Of a stretch of DNA of 64,000 nucleotides, positions 8,652 to 19,117 are shown piece after piece. Position numbers and translations under genes: made by a program. The DNA is from Nonomuraea dietziae. Its GTDB lineage: Bacteria > Actinomycetota > Actinomycetes > Streptosporangiales > Streptosporangiaceae. The notes beneath the pieces are model-generated. The model did not search any database. It worked only from the letters and a program-made list of their open reading frames with translations, and was not told where the DNA came from. Location: the NCBI RefSeq assembly GCF_014195505.1, contig NZ_JACIBV010000002.1:1-64000 (forward strand), read 5' to 3'. The stretch's first letter is position 1; the number at the start of each line of letters is the position of its first letter.

Positions 8652-8687
8652 TTGCATCGGGGGCATACCATATTGCCTATGACGCAA
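8652..8687. promoter_or_regulatory. Palindromic site(s) between divergent oxidoreductase and XRE genes
   Basis: TTGCCTATGACGCAA (8673-8687) is a TTGCC-N5-CGCAA palindrome that overlaps the ATG of the XRE-cupin gene. A weaker relative, TTGCATCGGGGGCAT, lies 21 bases upstream (8652-8666). The strong form recurs at 9368-9382 and 10367-10381. Binding by the XRE-cupin protein is inferred from this distribution. Overlap of its own start codon would give tight autorepression. Confidence 0.65.
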
Positions 8688-9293
8688 GAAGATCGGCAGC
8701 TGGAGAGCCTCGTACGCAAACGGATCCGCGCTCTGCGCGTCGCGCAGGGCTGGTCGCTGGAGGAACTGGCCACCCGGGCCAACCTCAGCCAGTCCTCACT
8801 GAGCCGCATCGAGAACGGTCAGCGACGCCTCGCCCTGGATCAGCTGGTCACCCTCGCCCGCGCCCTGGACACCACGCTGGACCAGCTCGTGGAGAACGCT
8901 GCCGACGATGTCGTCATGAGTCCGATGATCGACGGCACTCACGGTTTGATGCGCTGGCCCATAAAGGGCGACCCGGGCATGAGCGTGATGCGTCAGCGGA
9001 TGACCGACCCGCCGCCCGACAACCCCTCGAAGATGCGTGCCCACCCCGGCCGCGAGTGGCTGGTGGTGCTGTCAGGCACCGCCATCCTCATGCTGGGCCA
9101 CCGGCGCTTTCGCATCGAGACCAATCAGGCCGCCGAGTTCCCCACCATGATGCCGCACGCCATCGGCGCCGAGGGCGGACCGTGCGAGATCATGGGCATC
9201 TTCGACCGCGACGCCCGCCGCGGCCACCAGAAAGACGCCGGCGCCGACGGCTCCGAAGCCGACTGCGGAGGCACCCAGGGCCCCTGCGAATAG
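8679..9293 (+). CDS. XRE-type regulator with C-terminal cupin domain
   Basis: The product is 204 aa. Residues 10-68 form an XRE helix-turn-helix (LRVAQGWSLEELATRANLSQSSLSRIENGQRRL). Residues 110-190 form a cupin beta-barrel (HPGREWLVVLSGTAILML ... FPTMMPHAI), the two-domain layout of PuuR-like and SutR-like regulators that sense a small ligand or metal in the cupin. The ATG at 8679 has no ribosome site, and the palindrome covers it; a leaderless message is plausible. The upstream alternative MLHRGHTILP lacks support. The gene starts a forward run towards the methyltransferase and DUF1684 genes, each of which has its own copy of the palindrome. Confidence 0.88.
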   Translation: MTQEDRQLESLVRKRIRALRVAQGWSLEELATRANLSQSSLSRIENGQRRLALDQLVTLARALDTTLDQLVENAADDVVMSPMIDGTHGLMRWPIKGDPGMSVMRQRMTDPPPDNPSKMRAHPGREWLVVLSGTAILMLGHRRFRIETNQAAEFPTMMPHAIGAEGGPCEIMGIFDRDARRGHQKDAGADGSEADCGGTQGPCE

Positions 9294-9367
9294 CGGGCCA
9301 CGGCCGCGCGGGAGGCCCAGGCCCGGCGGGCGATCTTGCGTGCTGGGCAGCACGTCAATCCACCTTC

Positions 9368-9382
9368 TTGCGTAATGCGCAA
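9368..9382. promoter_or_regulatory. Palindrome TTGCG-N5-CGCAA upstream of the methyltransferase gene
   Basis: TTGCGTAATGCGCAA lies 42 bases before the methyltransferase ATG. It is the second of three near-identical sites, and its outer five bases on each side form a perfect palindrome. Regulation by the XRE-cupin protein is inferred. Confidence 0.65.
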
Positions 9383-9423
9383 GGAGTCGTGCGGAAGGCG
9401 CATAGCGGGCTTACGGTGTTGCC

Positions 9424-10314
9424 ATGACCCAAACGCACCAGCACACCCGCCATGGCGAAGGCGGTCACCACCTCGACCACGGCCATGGCGGCCACCACGA
9501 GCACACCGATGGCGGGCAGGCGGAGATCCTCGATCTGGATGCCGAGGTGCTCGCCGAGCACATGGCGTCCATCACCGCCTGGCTGCCGCTGAAGAGCGAG
9601 CCGCGCCACATCGTGGACCTGGGCTGCGGCACCGGCGCAGGCACCTTCGCGCTCCTCGAGCGCTTCCCCGACGCGCACGTCACCGCCGTCGACACCGCGG
9701 CCGGGCATCTCCAGCTCCTGCGCGAGAAGGCATGTGCCCGCGGTGTCGAGGGGCGCGTACGGACCGTGCAGGCCGACCTCGACAGCGACCACTGGCCCGA
9801 CCTCGGCAGGCCGGATCTGGTGTGGGCCTCGGCCTCGATGCACCACACGGCCGACCCCGACCGCGCCCTGGCGAGCGTCCGCGACCTGCTCGCCCCCGGC
9901 GGCCTGTTCGCCGTCGTCGAACTGGCGGGCTTCCCCCGCTTCCTGCCCGCCCACGCCCCGGAGAACCGGCCCGGCCTCGAAGAGCGCGCCCACGCCGCGA
10001 CCGACAGCTTCCACGCCGAGCACGTTCCGCACCGCGGCGCCGACTGGGGCCCGATGCTGACAGCCGCCGGCTTCACCGTCGAGGCCGAGCGCACCATCAC
10101 CGTCAACATCGAAGGTGAACGCAGCGCAGCGATCGGCCGCTACGCCTACGGCAGCCTGCAGCGCATCCGCGGGGTAGCCGCCCCCGCCCTCGGCCCCGAG
10201 GACCTCGCCGCTCTCGACGAGCTCCTGGATATCGACAGCCCGAACAGCCTGCTGCGCCGCGAGGATCTCGCCGTACGCACCGAGCGCACCGTCTGGGCCG
10301 CCCGCCGCGCCTGA
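9424..10314 (+). CDS. Class I SAM-dependent methyltransferase with His-rich N-terminus
   Basis: The product is 296 aa. Motif I is HIVDLGCGTGAGTF near residue 62; the acidic AVDTAAG end of strand 2, VQADLDS and the LLAPGGLFAVVE post-motif follow, as in UbiE/Methyltransf_25 proteins. The first 30 residues are unusual, with about ten His in clusters (HGEGGHHLDHGHGGHHEH), suggesting metal binding or a flexible tail. The ATG lacks a strong ribosome site. The acceptor is unknown. Next to a CPYC TrxR-like oxidase, S-methylation of thiols is a reasonable guess but only inference. The palindrome at 9368 sits in its promoter region. Confidence 0.85.
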   Translation: MTQTHQHTRHGEGGHHLDHGHGGHHEHTDGGQAEILDLDAEVLAEHMASITAWLPLKSEPRHIVDLGCGTGAGTFALLERFPDAHVTAVDTAAGHLQLLREKACARGVEGRVRTVQADLDSDHWPDLGRPDLVWASASMHHTADPDRALASVRDLLAPGGLFAVVELAGFPRFLPAHAPENRPGLEERAHAATDSFHAEHVPHRGADWGPMLTAAGFTVEAERTITVNIEGERSAAIGRYAYGSLQRIRGVAAPALGPEDLAALDELLDIDSPNSLLRREDLAVRTERTVWAARRA

Positions 10315-10366
10315 CACCCGGCAGGCACCCCGGGTTGCCTGCCGGGCAGCCCCAGCACCGAATTGC

Positions 10367-10381
10367 TTGCCTCATACGCAA
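10367..10381. promoter_or_regulatory. Palindrome TTGCC-N5-CGCAA upstream of the DUF1684-like gene
   Basis: TTGCCTCATACGCAA is the third copy of the motif. It lies 114 bases before the ATG at 10495, in the spacer after the methyltransferase gene, which suggests that the truncated gene belonged to the same regulon. Confidence 0.65.
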
Positions 10382-10494
10382 CCACCGCCTGCGCAGCGCC
10401 ATGCGCGTCGTTGGGCTGAGCAACCACGCCCGCGCACGCCTCGCGCAGCGCTATCGCCGCGCCCCACGGTGCGGCGGAGAGGAAAGGAGCATTC

Positions 10495-10989
10495 ATGACT
10501 GCACCGCAGATCCCCGCCGACTACGAAGCCTGGCGCCAGGGCCGGCGGGAAGAGATCGCCGGAGCCAACGGCAAGGCCAAGGTCGCCGCCAACGCCAAGA
10601 TCACCGACCCTGGTCCTCACACGCTTCCCGGCATCCCCGGCGAATGGCGCACCACCGAAGCAGGAGACCTGACCGTGACGGCCCAGGCCGCCGACGGCGT
10701 ACAGGTAGCCGGCAGCCTGGTCGACGGAACGAGCCCCGTCCCCTCCGGCAGCACCCTGGAGTTCCCTGACAACCGGGTCGGCTTCGCCAGCGGCGCGGAT
10801 GGCTCCTACGGCCTGGTCGTCGTGGACCAAGGCCGCCTCGAGCGCACCGGACTCACCGGCATCGACTCTGGGAGCGTCCGAGGAGGTCGCGGCGGCGTGG
10901 GCGATATTCGCCCGTCGGGCCAGGCGGAAGGTGCTGATCGCCAGGTTGCGGAAGGACACGAGACCTCGCGGTGCGGTACCCGATCCTGA
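10495..10989 (+). pseudogene. DUF1684-like protein, C-terminus replaced by foreign sequence
   Basis: GAGAGGAAAGGAG directly precedes the ATG at 10495, so the start is secure. The first 120 residues have the layout of the DUF1684 family (DYEAWRQGRREEI..., then FASGADGSYGLVVVDQGRLERTGLTGID). Family members are about twice as long and continue after the TGID segment. Here the frame continues at about 10866 into Gly/Arg-rich text that is antisense to a transposase remnant. The gene was therefore cut by insertion of mobile DNA. The open frame is continuous, so a truncated protein could still be made, but it probably does not work. Confidence 0.6.
10862..10960 (-). mobile_element. Transposase C-terminal remnant (ISAs1-like)
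   Basis: The reverse strand encodes VSFRNLAISTFRLARRANIAHA, followed after a frameshift by RRDLLGR. This resembles the C-terminal signature of ISAs1/IS4-like transposases (RNL.I...RLAG..NIA.A.R). Only about 33 codons remain. It abuts the break point of the DUF1684-like gene and lies just before the recombinase remnant. Confidence 0.5.
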
Positions 10990-11024
10990 GCCGGTTTCGG
11001 GACAGTTTTAGGGACGATGGTCGA

Positions 11025-11751
11025 GTGAACGCCCCCACCGAGACGAAACCGTACGGCCCCGCCAACACGATCCGGATCGGCTACGCCCGTCTCCACCCGC
11101 GCCCAGGACCACCTGTCGCAGATGCGGGCCCTGGGTGGCGCGCACTGCCGCGAGATCGTCGAAGAGATCGCCAGCACCCGCAAGGATCGGCCCAAGCTAC
11201 GCGCCACCGTCGAGCGGATGCACCCCCGCGACACGCTGGTCATCTACAAGCCCGACCGCATCGCCCGCAGCGTGAAGGAGCTGTTGGTCTTCCTGGATGA
11301 CGAGCTGGCCCCGCGCGGCATCAACCTGGAGATCCTGTCCGGCATCTGCGCCGGTACCCATCGGCCCAACGGTCAGACCATCGCCGACAAGATGCTGTTC
11401 ATGGTCGCCGCCATGGCCGCCGAGATGGAACGTGACCTGATCAGCGGGCGCACCCTGGACGGCCTGGCCGCCGCCCGCGCCCACGGCCGCGCCGGAGGCC
11501 GACCCTCGGCGCTGGACGCCGACAAGCTGGCCGCCGCCCGCGCCCGCCAAGAGCGCGGCGAGTCCATCACCGCCATCGCCAAGCACCTCGGCGTCGGCCG
11601 CTCCACCCTGTATCGAGCGCTGGAGAAGGACGACCGGCCCGCCGCGGCGGCAACGAATGCCGCCCCCGTATGGGCGGTGTCAATTCTCGGACGCGGGCCG
11701 TATGGAACCCGTCAGGAACGACAAAACCGGACACATCTGGGTTTTGGCTAG
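11025..11751 (+). pseudogene. Serine recombinase (resolvase family), frameshifted at the active site
   Basis: Starting at GTG 11025, the frame gives ...NTIRIGYAR and then shifts. The next frame gives VSTRAQDHLSQMRALG and stays open to 11751. The YAR(V)S motif of serine recombinases, including the catalytic Ser, is thus split by a 1-2 base change at about 11088. The rest is well preserved: KPDRIARSVKELLVFLD, LSGICAG, MLFMVAAMAAEMERDLISGRT, and a C-terminal helix-turn-helix (ITAIAKHLGVGRSTLYRAL). An internal start at 11122 would lack the catalytic Ser. I found no terminal repeats. It marks an old mobile insertion upstream of kdp. Confidence 0.75.
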
Positions 11752-11785
11752 TCCCGTAGCAATCATCCGGATGTGAGGAGTGGGG

Positions 11786-11869
11786 ATGGCCGACGTCATC
11801 TTCGTCGCCCTGACGATCGCGTTGTTCGTGATCCTCGGGCTCGTCGTCAAGGCGGTGGAGCGCCTGTGA
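11786..11869 (+). CDS. Small membrane protein upstream of kdpF (27 aa)
   Basis: The ATG at 11786 follows GAGGAGTGGGG and encodes MADVIFVALTIALFVILGL followed by VVKAVERL: a single membrane helix with a basic end. Its stop overlaps the GTG of kdpF (GTGA), so it is the first coupled cistron of the kdp operon. Its size and context resemble KdpF, the small stabilising subunit. It may be a second KdpF-like peptide or a leader peptide. Similar short ORFs occur before kdpF in other actinobacteria to my recollection, but I cannot check this. Confidence 0.65.
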   Translation: MADVIFVALTIALFVILGLVVKAVERL

Positions 11870-11955
11870 GCGCGATCAACGCCACTGGCCTGTTCGTGGC
11901 CGCCGGCCTCGTGATCTTCATGATCGCGGCCCTGCTGTTCCCTGAGCGGTTCTGA
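11866..11955 (+). CDS. kdpF: KdpF, small subunit of the potassium-transporting ATPase
   Basis: A 29-residue single-helix peptide (VSAINATGLFVAAGLVIFM...LLFPERF) starts at GTG 11866 and ends one base into the kdpA start. The hydrophobic core with the terminal PERF matches the short KdpF peptides, which stabilise the KdpFABC complex in the membrane. It is coupled on both sides. Confidence 0.85.
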   Translation: MSAINATGLFVAAGLVIFMIAALLFPERF

Positions 11956-13600
11956 TGGGCTGGATCTTCGTCGCCTCCCTCGTCATCGCGCTGGCCCTGG
12001 TGCACAAGCCGCTCGGCGACTACATCCACAGGGTCTACACGACCACCAAGCACAACGGGGTCGAGCGCTTCCTCTACCGCTTGGTCGGCGTCCAGCCGGA
12101 CGCTGAGCAGAAGTGGGGGGTCTACGCGCGAGGCGTGCTGGCGTTCTCGGTCATCTCCCTGCTCGCCCTGTACGGCCTGCAGCGCCTGCAGGACAAGCTC
12201 TTCCTCAGTCTGGGCTTCGCCCCGGTCCCCGACCACATCGCGTGGAACACCGCGGTCAGCTTCGTGACGAACACGAACTGGCAGGCGTACTCGGGTGAGT
12301 CCACGATGGGGCACCTGGTCCAGATGTCCGGCCTCGCCGTACAGAACTTCGTGTCGGCGGCGGTCGGCATGGCTGTGGCGATCGCGCTGGTGCGCGGCTT
12401 CGCCCGCAGGGGCTCCGACACCCTCGGCAACTTCTGGGTGGACCTGGTGCGCGGCACCATCCGCGTCCTGCTGCCTCTCGCGTTCGTCGGCGCGCTGGTC
12501 CTGGTGGCCGGCGGCCTGGTGCAGAACTTCGTCGGCCCGCACGAGATCACGGCTCTCACCGGCGGCCCGCAGAACCTGACCGGCGGCCCGGTGGCCAGCC
12601 AGGAGGTCATCAAGGAGCTGGGCACCAACGGCGGCGGCTTCTACAACACCAACTCCGCCCACCCCTTCGAGAACGCCACGTCGTGGACGAACTGGTTCGA
12701 GATCTTCCTGATCCTGCTGATTCCCTTCGCGCTGCCGCGCACCTTCGGCAAGATGGTCGGCCAGCCCCGCCAGGGGTACGCGATCCTCGCCGTCATGGGG
12801 ATCATCGCGCTGGCTGGCATCACGCTGACCAACGTCTTCGAACTCGGCGGCGACGCGACCGTCCCGCAGGCGGTCGGCGCGGCCATGGAGGGCAAGGACG
12901 TCAGGTTCGGCGTCGCCAACTCCGCGACCTTCGCCGCGGCGACGACGCTGACGAGCACCGGCGCCGTGAACTCCTTCCACGACTCCTACACCCCGATCGG
13001 CGGCATGATGACGCTGTTCAACATGATGCTGGGCGAGGTCGCCCCCGGAGGCGTCGGCGCGGGCCTGTACGGCATGCTCGTGCTGGCCGTGATCACCGTG
13101 TTCGTGGCGGGCCTGATGGTCGGCCGCACGCCTGAGTACCTTGGCAAGAAGATCGGCTCCCGCGAGATCAAGCTGGCCTCGATGTACTTCCTGGTCACCC
13201 CGATCCTCGTGCTGGCCGGCACGGCCGTGGCGATGGGCAACGAGGCGGGCCTCGCGGCCATGCTCAACAGCGGGCCGCACGGCTTCTCGGAGATCCTCTA
13301 CGCCTTCACCAGCGCCTCGAACAACAACGGCTCGGCTTTCGGCGGCGTCACCGTCAACACCCCGTGGTACGACGTCGCGCTCGGCCTGTGCATGCTGCTC
13401 GGCCGGTTCCTGCCGATCATCTTCGTGCTCGCGCTGGCCGGTTCGCTGGCTCGGCAGAAGCCCGCACCCGAAAGCGCCGGCACGCTGCCGACCCACCGGC
13501 CGCAGTTCGTCGGCATGGTCGTCGGCGTGACGCTCATCCTCGTCGCTCTGACCTTCCTCCCGGCGCTCGCGCTGGGGCCGCTCGCAGAAGGACTCCTGTC

Positions 13601-13604
<4 letters not shown>
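11955..13604 (+). CDS. kdpA: KdpA, potassium-binding and translocating subunit
   Basis: The product is 549 aa with about ten membrane helices. The four selectivity-filter loops of this channel-like subunit are visible: TNTNWQAYSGE (105-115), ELGTNGGGFYNTNSAHPFEN, TSTGAVNSFHDSYTPIGG and TSASNNNGSAFGG. These match KdpA, which takes up K+ with high affinity as part of KdpFABC. Its length equals the family norm. Its ATG overlaps the kdpF stop and its TGA overlaps the kdpB ATG, so expression is strictly coupled. Confidence 0.97.
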
Positions 13605-15706
<2,102 letters not shown>

Positions 15707-16567
15707 ATGGAACGCATGCCCAGCTGGATCCGCCTGCACCTGGCCGCGCTGCGCGCGCTGCTCGTGCTCACGGCGGTCACCGGCGTCATCTACCCGCTGG
15801 CGGTCACGGGCGTGGCCCAGGCGCTGTTCACCGGCCAGGCCAACGGCTCGCTGGTCGAGAAGGACGGCAAGGTGGTCGGCAGCGCGCTGATCGGCCAGTC
15901 CTTCGAGGGCCACAGGGAGTACTTCCAGAGCCGCCCGTCGGCGGCCGGTGACGGCTACGACATGCTGTCCACCGCCGCCAGCAACCTCGGACCCGAGGAC
16001 GTCGTGGACGTCCTGCCGGTGCCCGGCGCCAAGGACGACGAGGGCGACCCGGACGAGGGCAGGCAGTCGCTGCTCACCCAGGTCTGCGCCCGCTCCAAGG
16101 CGATCGGCGAGCTGGAGGGTGTCAGCGGCGCGCGGCCGTACTGCACCAGCGACGGAGTGGGCGCGGTGCTGAAGGTCTTCCCCGCCGTGGGCGCTCCCAC
16201 CAGGGCGGTCAGCGTCAACCAGGCCTGCCCCTCGCGACCCTTCGTCGCCGAGTACCAGGGCGTCAGGGTCGAGTGCGGCAGGCCCGGCGAGGACTACGCC
16301 GCCGGCCGTACCGTGCCGGTGCGCGGGAACGTGAGCGACGTCGAGGTACCCGCAGACGCGGTCACCGCCAGCGGCTCCGGCCTCGATCCGCACATCTCCC
16401 TGGCCTACGCCGAGCTGCAGGCGCGGCGGGTGGCCGAGGAACGCGGCGTCGACGTCGGCAGGGTGCGGCAGCTCATCGGCGAGCACACCACCGGCAGGGC
16501 GCTCGGCTTCATGGGCGAGCCGGCCGTCAACGTGCTCGAGCTCAACCTGGCACTCGACAAGGAGTAG
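15707..16567 (+). CDS. kdpC: KdpC with a large internal insertion
   Basis: The product is 286 aa, against about 190-200 for typical KdpC. The N-terminal membrane helix (LRALLVLTAVTGVIYPL), the SNLGP segment, and the C-terminal VTASGSGLDPHIS and ARGRALGF-type segment (TTGRALGFMGEPAVNVLELNL) are conserved. Between residues 97 and 212 lies an extra domain of about 80 residues with four cysteines (C127, C146, C174, C190). These would lie outside the membrane and could form disulphides. KdpC stabilises ATP binding and complex assembly; the role of the insert is unknown. The ATG directly follows the kdpB stop. Confidence 0.93.
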   Translation: MERMPSWIRLHLAALRALLVLTAVTGVIYPLAVTGVAQALFTGQANGSLVEKDGKVVGSALIGQSFEGHREYFQSRPSAAGDGYDMLSTAASNLGPEDVVDVLPVPGAKDDEGDPDEGRQSLLTQVCARSKAIGELEGVSGARPYCTSDGVGAVLKVFPAVGAPTRAVSVNQACPSRPFVAEYQGVRVECGRPGEDYAAGRTVPVRGNVSDVEVPADAVTASGSGLDPHISLAYAELQARRVAEERGVDVGRVRQLIGEHTTGRALGFMGEPAVNVLELNLALDKE

Positions 16568-16570
16568 GAC

Positions 16571-19117
16571 ATGCCACGCGGGCGGCTGAGGGTCTACCTG
16601 GGCGCCGCACCCGGGGTGGGCAAGACCTTCGCGATGCTGGGTGAGGGCCGCCGGGCCAAGGAGCGTGGCAGGGACGTGGTCGTGGGTCTCGTCGAGACCC
16701 ACGGCCGCCTCCACACCGAGGAGCTCCTCGAGGGCATGGAGGTGATCCCCCGCCGGAGGCTGGTCCACCGGGGGGCGACCTTCACCGAACTCGACGTGGA
16801 CGCCGTCATCGCTCGCGCGCCGAAGATCGTGCTCATCGACGAGCTGGCGCACACCAACGTGCCGGGGTCGAGGAACGTCAAGCGCTGGCAGGACATCGAG
16901 CAGATCCTCGACGCCGGCATCAATGTCATCTCGACGGTCAACGTCCAGCACCTGGAGTCGCTCAACGACGTCGTCCAGCAGATCACCGGCGTCCCGCAGC
17001 GGGAGACCGTACCGGACGAGGTGGTGCGCCGCGCCGACCAGATCGAGCTGGTCGACATGTCACCCGAGGCCCTGCGCAGAAGGATGGCACACGGCAACGT
17101 CTACGCCCCGGAGAAGGTCGATGCCGCCCTGTCCAACTACTTCAGAGTCGGCAACCTCACCGCTCTGAGAGAGCTGGCCCTGCTCTGGGCCGCGGGCAAG
17201 GTCGACGAGCAGCTCGACCGCTACCGGGCCGATCACGGCATCGCCACCACCTGGGAGGCGCGCGAGCGGGTCGTCGTGGCCCTGACCGGCGGGCCGGAAG
17301 GTGACACGCTGGTACGGCGCGCGGCCCGCGTCGCCGCTCGCACCAAGGGCGCCGACCTGCTCGCGGTGCACGTGACCAGGGCGGACGGCCTGTCAGGCGG
17401 CGATCCCGCCAGCCTGTCGCGTCAGCGGACCCTGGTGGAGTCGCTCGGCGGCACCTACCACCAGGTGGTCGGCGACGACATCCCGCGCGCGTTGCTCGAC
17501 TTCGCCCGTGGCGTCAACGCCACCCAGCTGGTGCTCGGCGCCTCCCGGCGCGGCAGGTTCGCCCAGATCCTCTCCCGCGGTGTCGGGGTGGAGACCACCG
17601 CGCTGTCCGGCTCGATCGACGTCCACATGATCACTCATGACGAGGTGAGGAAGGGCAGACGCCGCCCGGAACGTCACCGGGCGGCGCTGACCGGCCCGCG
17701 CCGGCTGACCGGGTGGATCGTGGCGGTCGTGGGCGTTCCCGCGCTCACGGCGGCGCTGATCCCGTTCAGGAACGACCTGTCGTTGCCGAGCGAAATCCTC
17801 TTCTTCCTGGTCATGACGGTCGGGGTGGCGCTGATCGGCGGCATGTGGCCGGCCATCACCGCGGCCGTGGGCGGGTCGCTGCTGCTCAACTTCTTCTTCA
17901 CTCCCCCGGTGGGCGAGTTCACGATCTCCGACCCTGAGAACCTGTTCGCTCTGATCGTGTTCGTGCTCGTGGCGGCGGCGGTGAGCACGATCGTGGATCT
18001 CGCGGCCCGCCGTACCAGAGAAGCGGCGCGCGCCACCGCGGACGCGGAGGTGCTCTCGACGCTGGCCGGGCACGTCCTGCGCGGCGAGTCCGCCGTGTCG
18101 ACGCTGCTGACCCGCCTGCGGGAGACGTTCGCGCTGATATCGGTGACGCTGCTGGAACGGCTGCCGGACACCGGCGGGGCGCCGGACGACCAGACCGACC
18201 CCGCGGCGTGGCGGGTCGTCGCGACGAGCGGTGGCACGCCGTGCACGACGCCGTCGGAGGGCGACACCGACGTGGTGGTCGACGAAGACCTGGTGCTGGC
18301 GGCGCGGGGCGGGCTGCTCAACGCCTCCGATCGGCGGGTGCTGGAGGCGTTCGCCGCAGAGATCGCCGTGGCCCTGCGCCAGCAGCGCCTGGAGGAGCAG
18401 GCCGACAGGGCCAAACCCCTGGCGGAGGCGGACAGGATGCGCACCGCGTTGCTCGCCGCCGTCAGCCACGACCTGCGCACCCCCCTCGCCTCGGCCAAGG
18501 CGGCCGTGGAGAGCCTGCGCAACGACGAGATCGACTGGAGCCCCGAGGATCACCGCGAACTGCTGGCCACCGCCGACGAGTCGCTGGCCCGCCTGGACCG
18601 CCTGGTGGCCAACCTGCTCGACATGAGCCGCCTGCAGGCAGGCGTCCTGGGCCTGGCACTGCAGGCCGTGGCGCTCGAGGAGGTCGTGCCCCGCTCGATC
18701 GACGACCTCGGACCGCTCCGTGAGCGGGTCGAGGGTGACATCTCCATCGAACTGCCCGAGATCGCCGCCGATCCCGCGCTGCTCGAACGGGTCCTGGTCA
18801 ACCTGATGGCCAACGCGATCCGCTACAGCCCGCCGGAGGCGAAGGTGCTCATCACCGCGAGCCGGCACGGCGACCAGGTGGAGATCCGGGTGATCGACCG
18901 GGGCCCCGGCATCCCGCCCGATGCCCACGACCGCGTCTTCCTGCCCTTCCAGCGGCTGGGTGACCGCGACAACCACACCGGTGTCGGCCTCGGCCTGGCC
19001 CTTTCCCGAGGACTGGCGGAGGCCATGGGCGGCACCCTCGTACCCGATGAGACACCAGGGGGAGGTCTCACCATGATCCTCGCATTGCCCCTCTTCTCGA
19101 GAACGGTGACCATGTGA
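16571..19117 (+). CDS. kdpD: KdpD, turgor/potassium-sensing histidine kinase
   Basis: The product is 848 aa. Residues 5-215 form the KdpD domain with a Walker A motif (GAAPGVGKT, 11-19) and DELAHTN. A universal-stress-type domain follows (VVVALTGGPEGDTL...), then four membrane helices around 380-480, a GAF-like linker, the HisKA box (AAVSHDLRTPLASAK, His633) and an HATPase domain with NAIRYSP, DRGPGIP and GVGLGLALSRGL. It phosphorylates KdpE when K+ is low or turgor falls. AAGGAG before the ATG lies in the end of kdpC. Its last codons overlap the kdpE start (GTGA). Confidence 0.96.
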   Translation: MPRGRLRVYLGAAPGVGKTFAMLGEGRRAKERGRDVVVGLVETHGRLHTEELLEGMEVIPRRRLVHRGATFTELDVDAVIARAPKIVLIDELAHTNVPGSRNVKRWQDIEQILDAGINVISTVNVQHLESLNDVVQQITGVPQRETVPDEVVRRADQIELVDMSPEALRRRMAHGNVYAPEKVDAALSNYFRVGNLTALRELALLWAAGKVDEQLDRYRADHGIATTWEARERVVVALTGGPEGDTLVRRAARVAARTKGADLLAVHVTRADGLSGGDPASLSRQRTLVESLGGTYHQVVGDDIPRALLDFARGVNATQLVLGASRRGRFAQILSRGVGVETTALSGSIDVHMITHDEVRKGRRRPERHRAALTGPRRLTGWIVAVVGVPALTAALIPFRNDLSLPSEILFFLVMTVGVALIGGMWPAITAAVGGSLLLNFFFTPPVGEFTISDPENLFALIVFVLVAAAVSTIVDLAARRTREAARATADAEVLSTLAGHVLRGESAVSTLLTRLRETFALISVTLLERLPDTGGAPDDQTDPAAWRVVATSGGTPCTTPSEGDTDVVVDEDLVLAARGGLLNASDRRVLEAFAAEIAVALRQQRLEEQADRAKPLAEADRMRTALLAAVSHDLRTPLASAKAAVESLRNDEIDWSPEDHRELLATADESLARLDRLVANLLDMSRLQAGVLGLALQAVALEEVVPRSIDDLGPLRERVEGDISIELPEIAADPALLERVLVNLMANAIRYSPPEAKVLITASRHGDQVEIRVIDRGPGIPPDAHDRVFLPFQRLGDRDNHTGVGLGLALSRGLAEAMGGTLVPDETPGGGLTMILALPLFSRTVTM

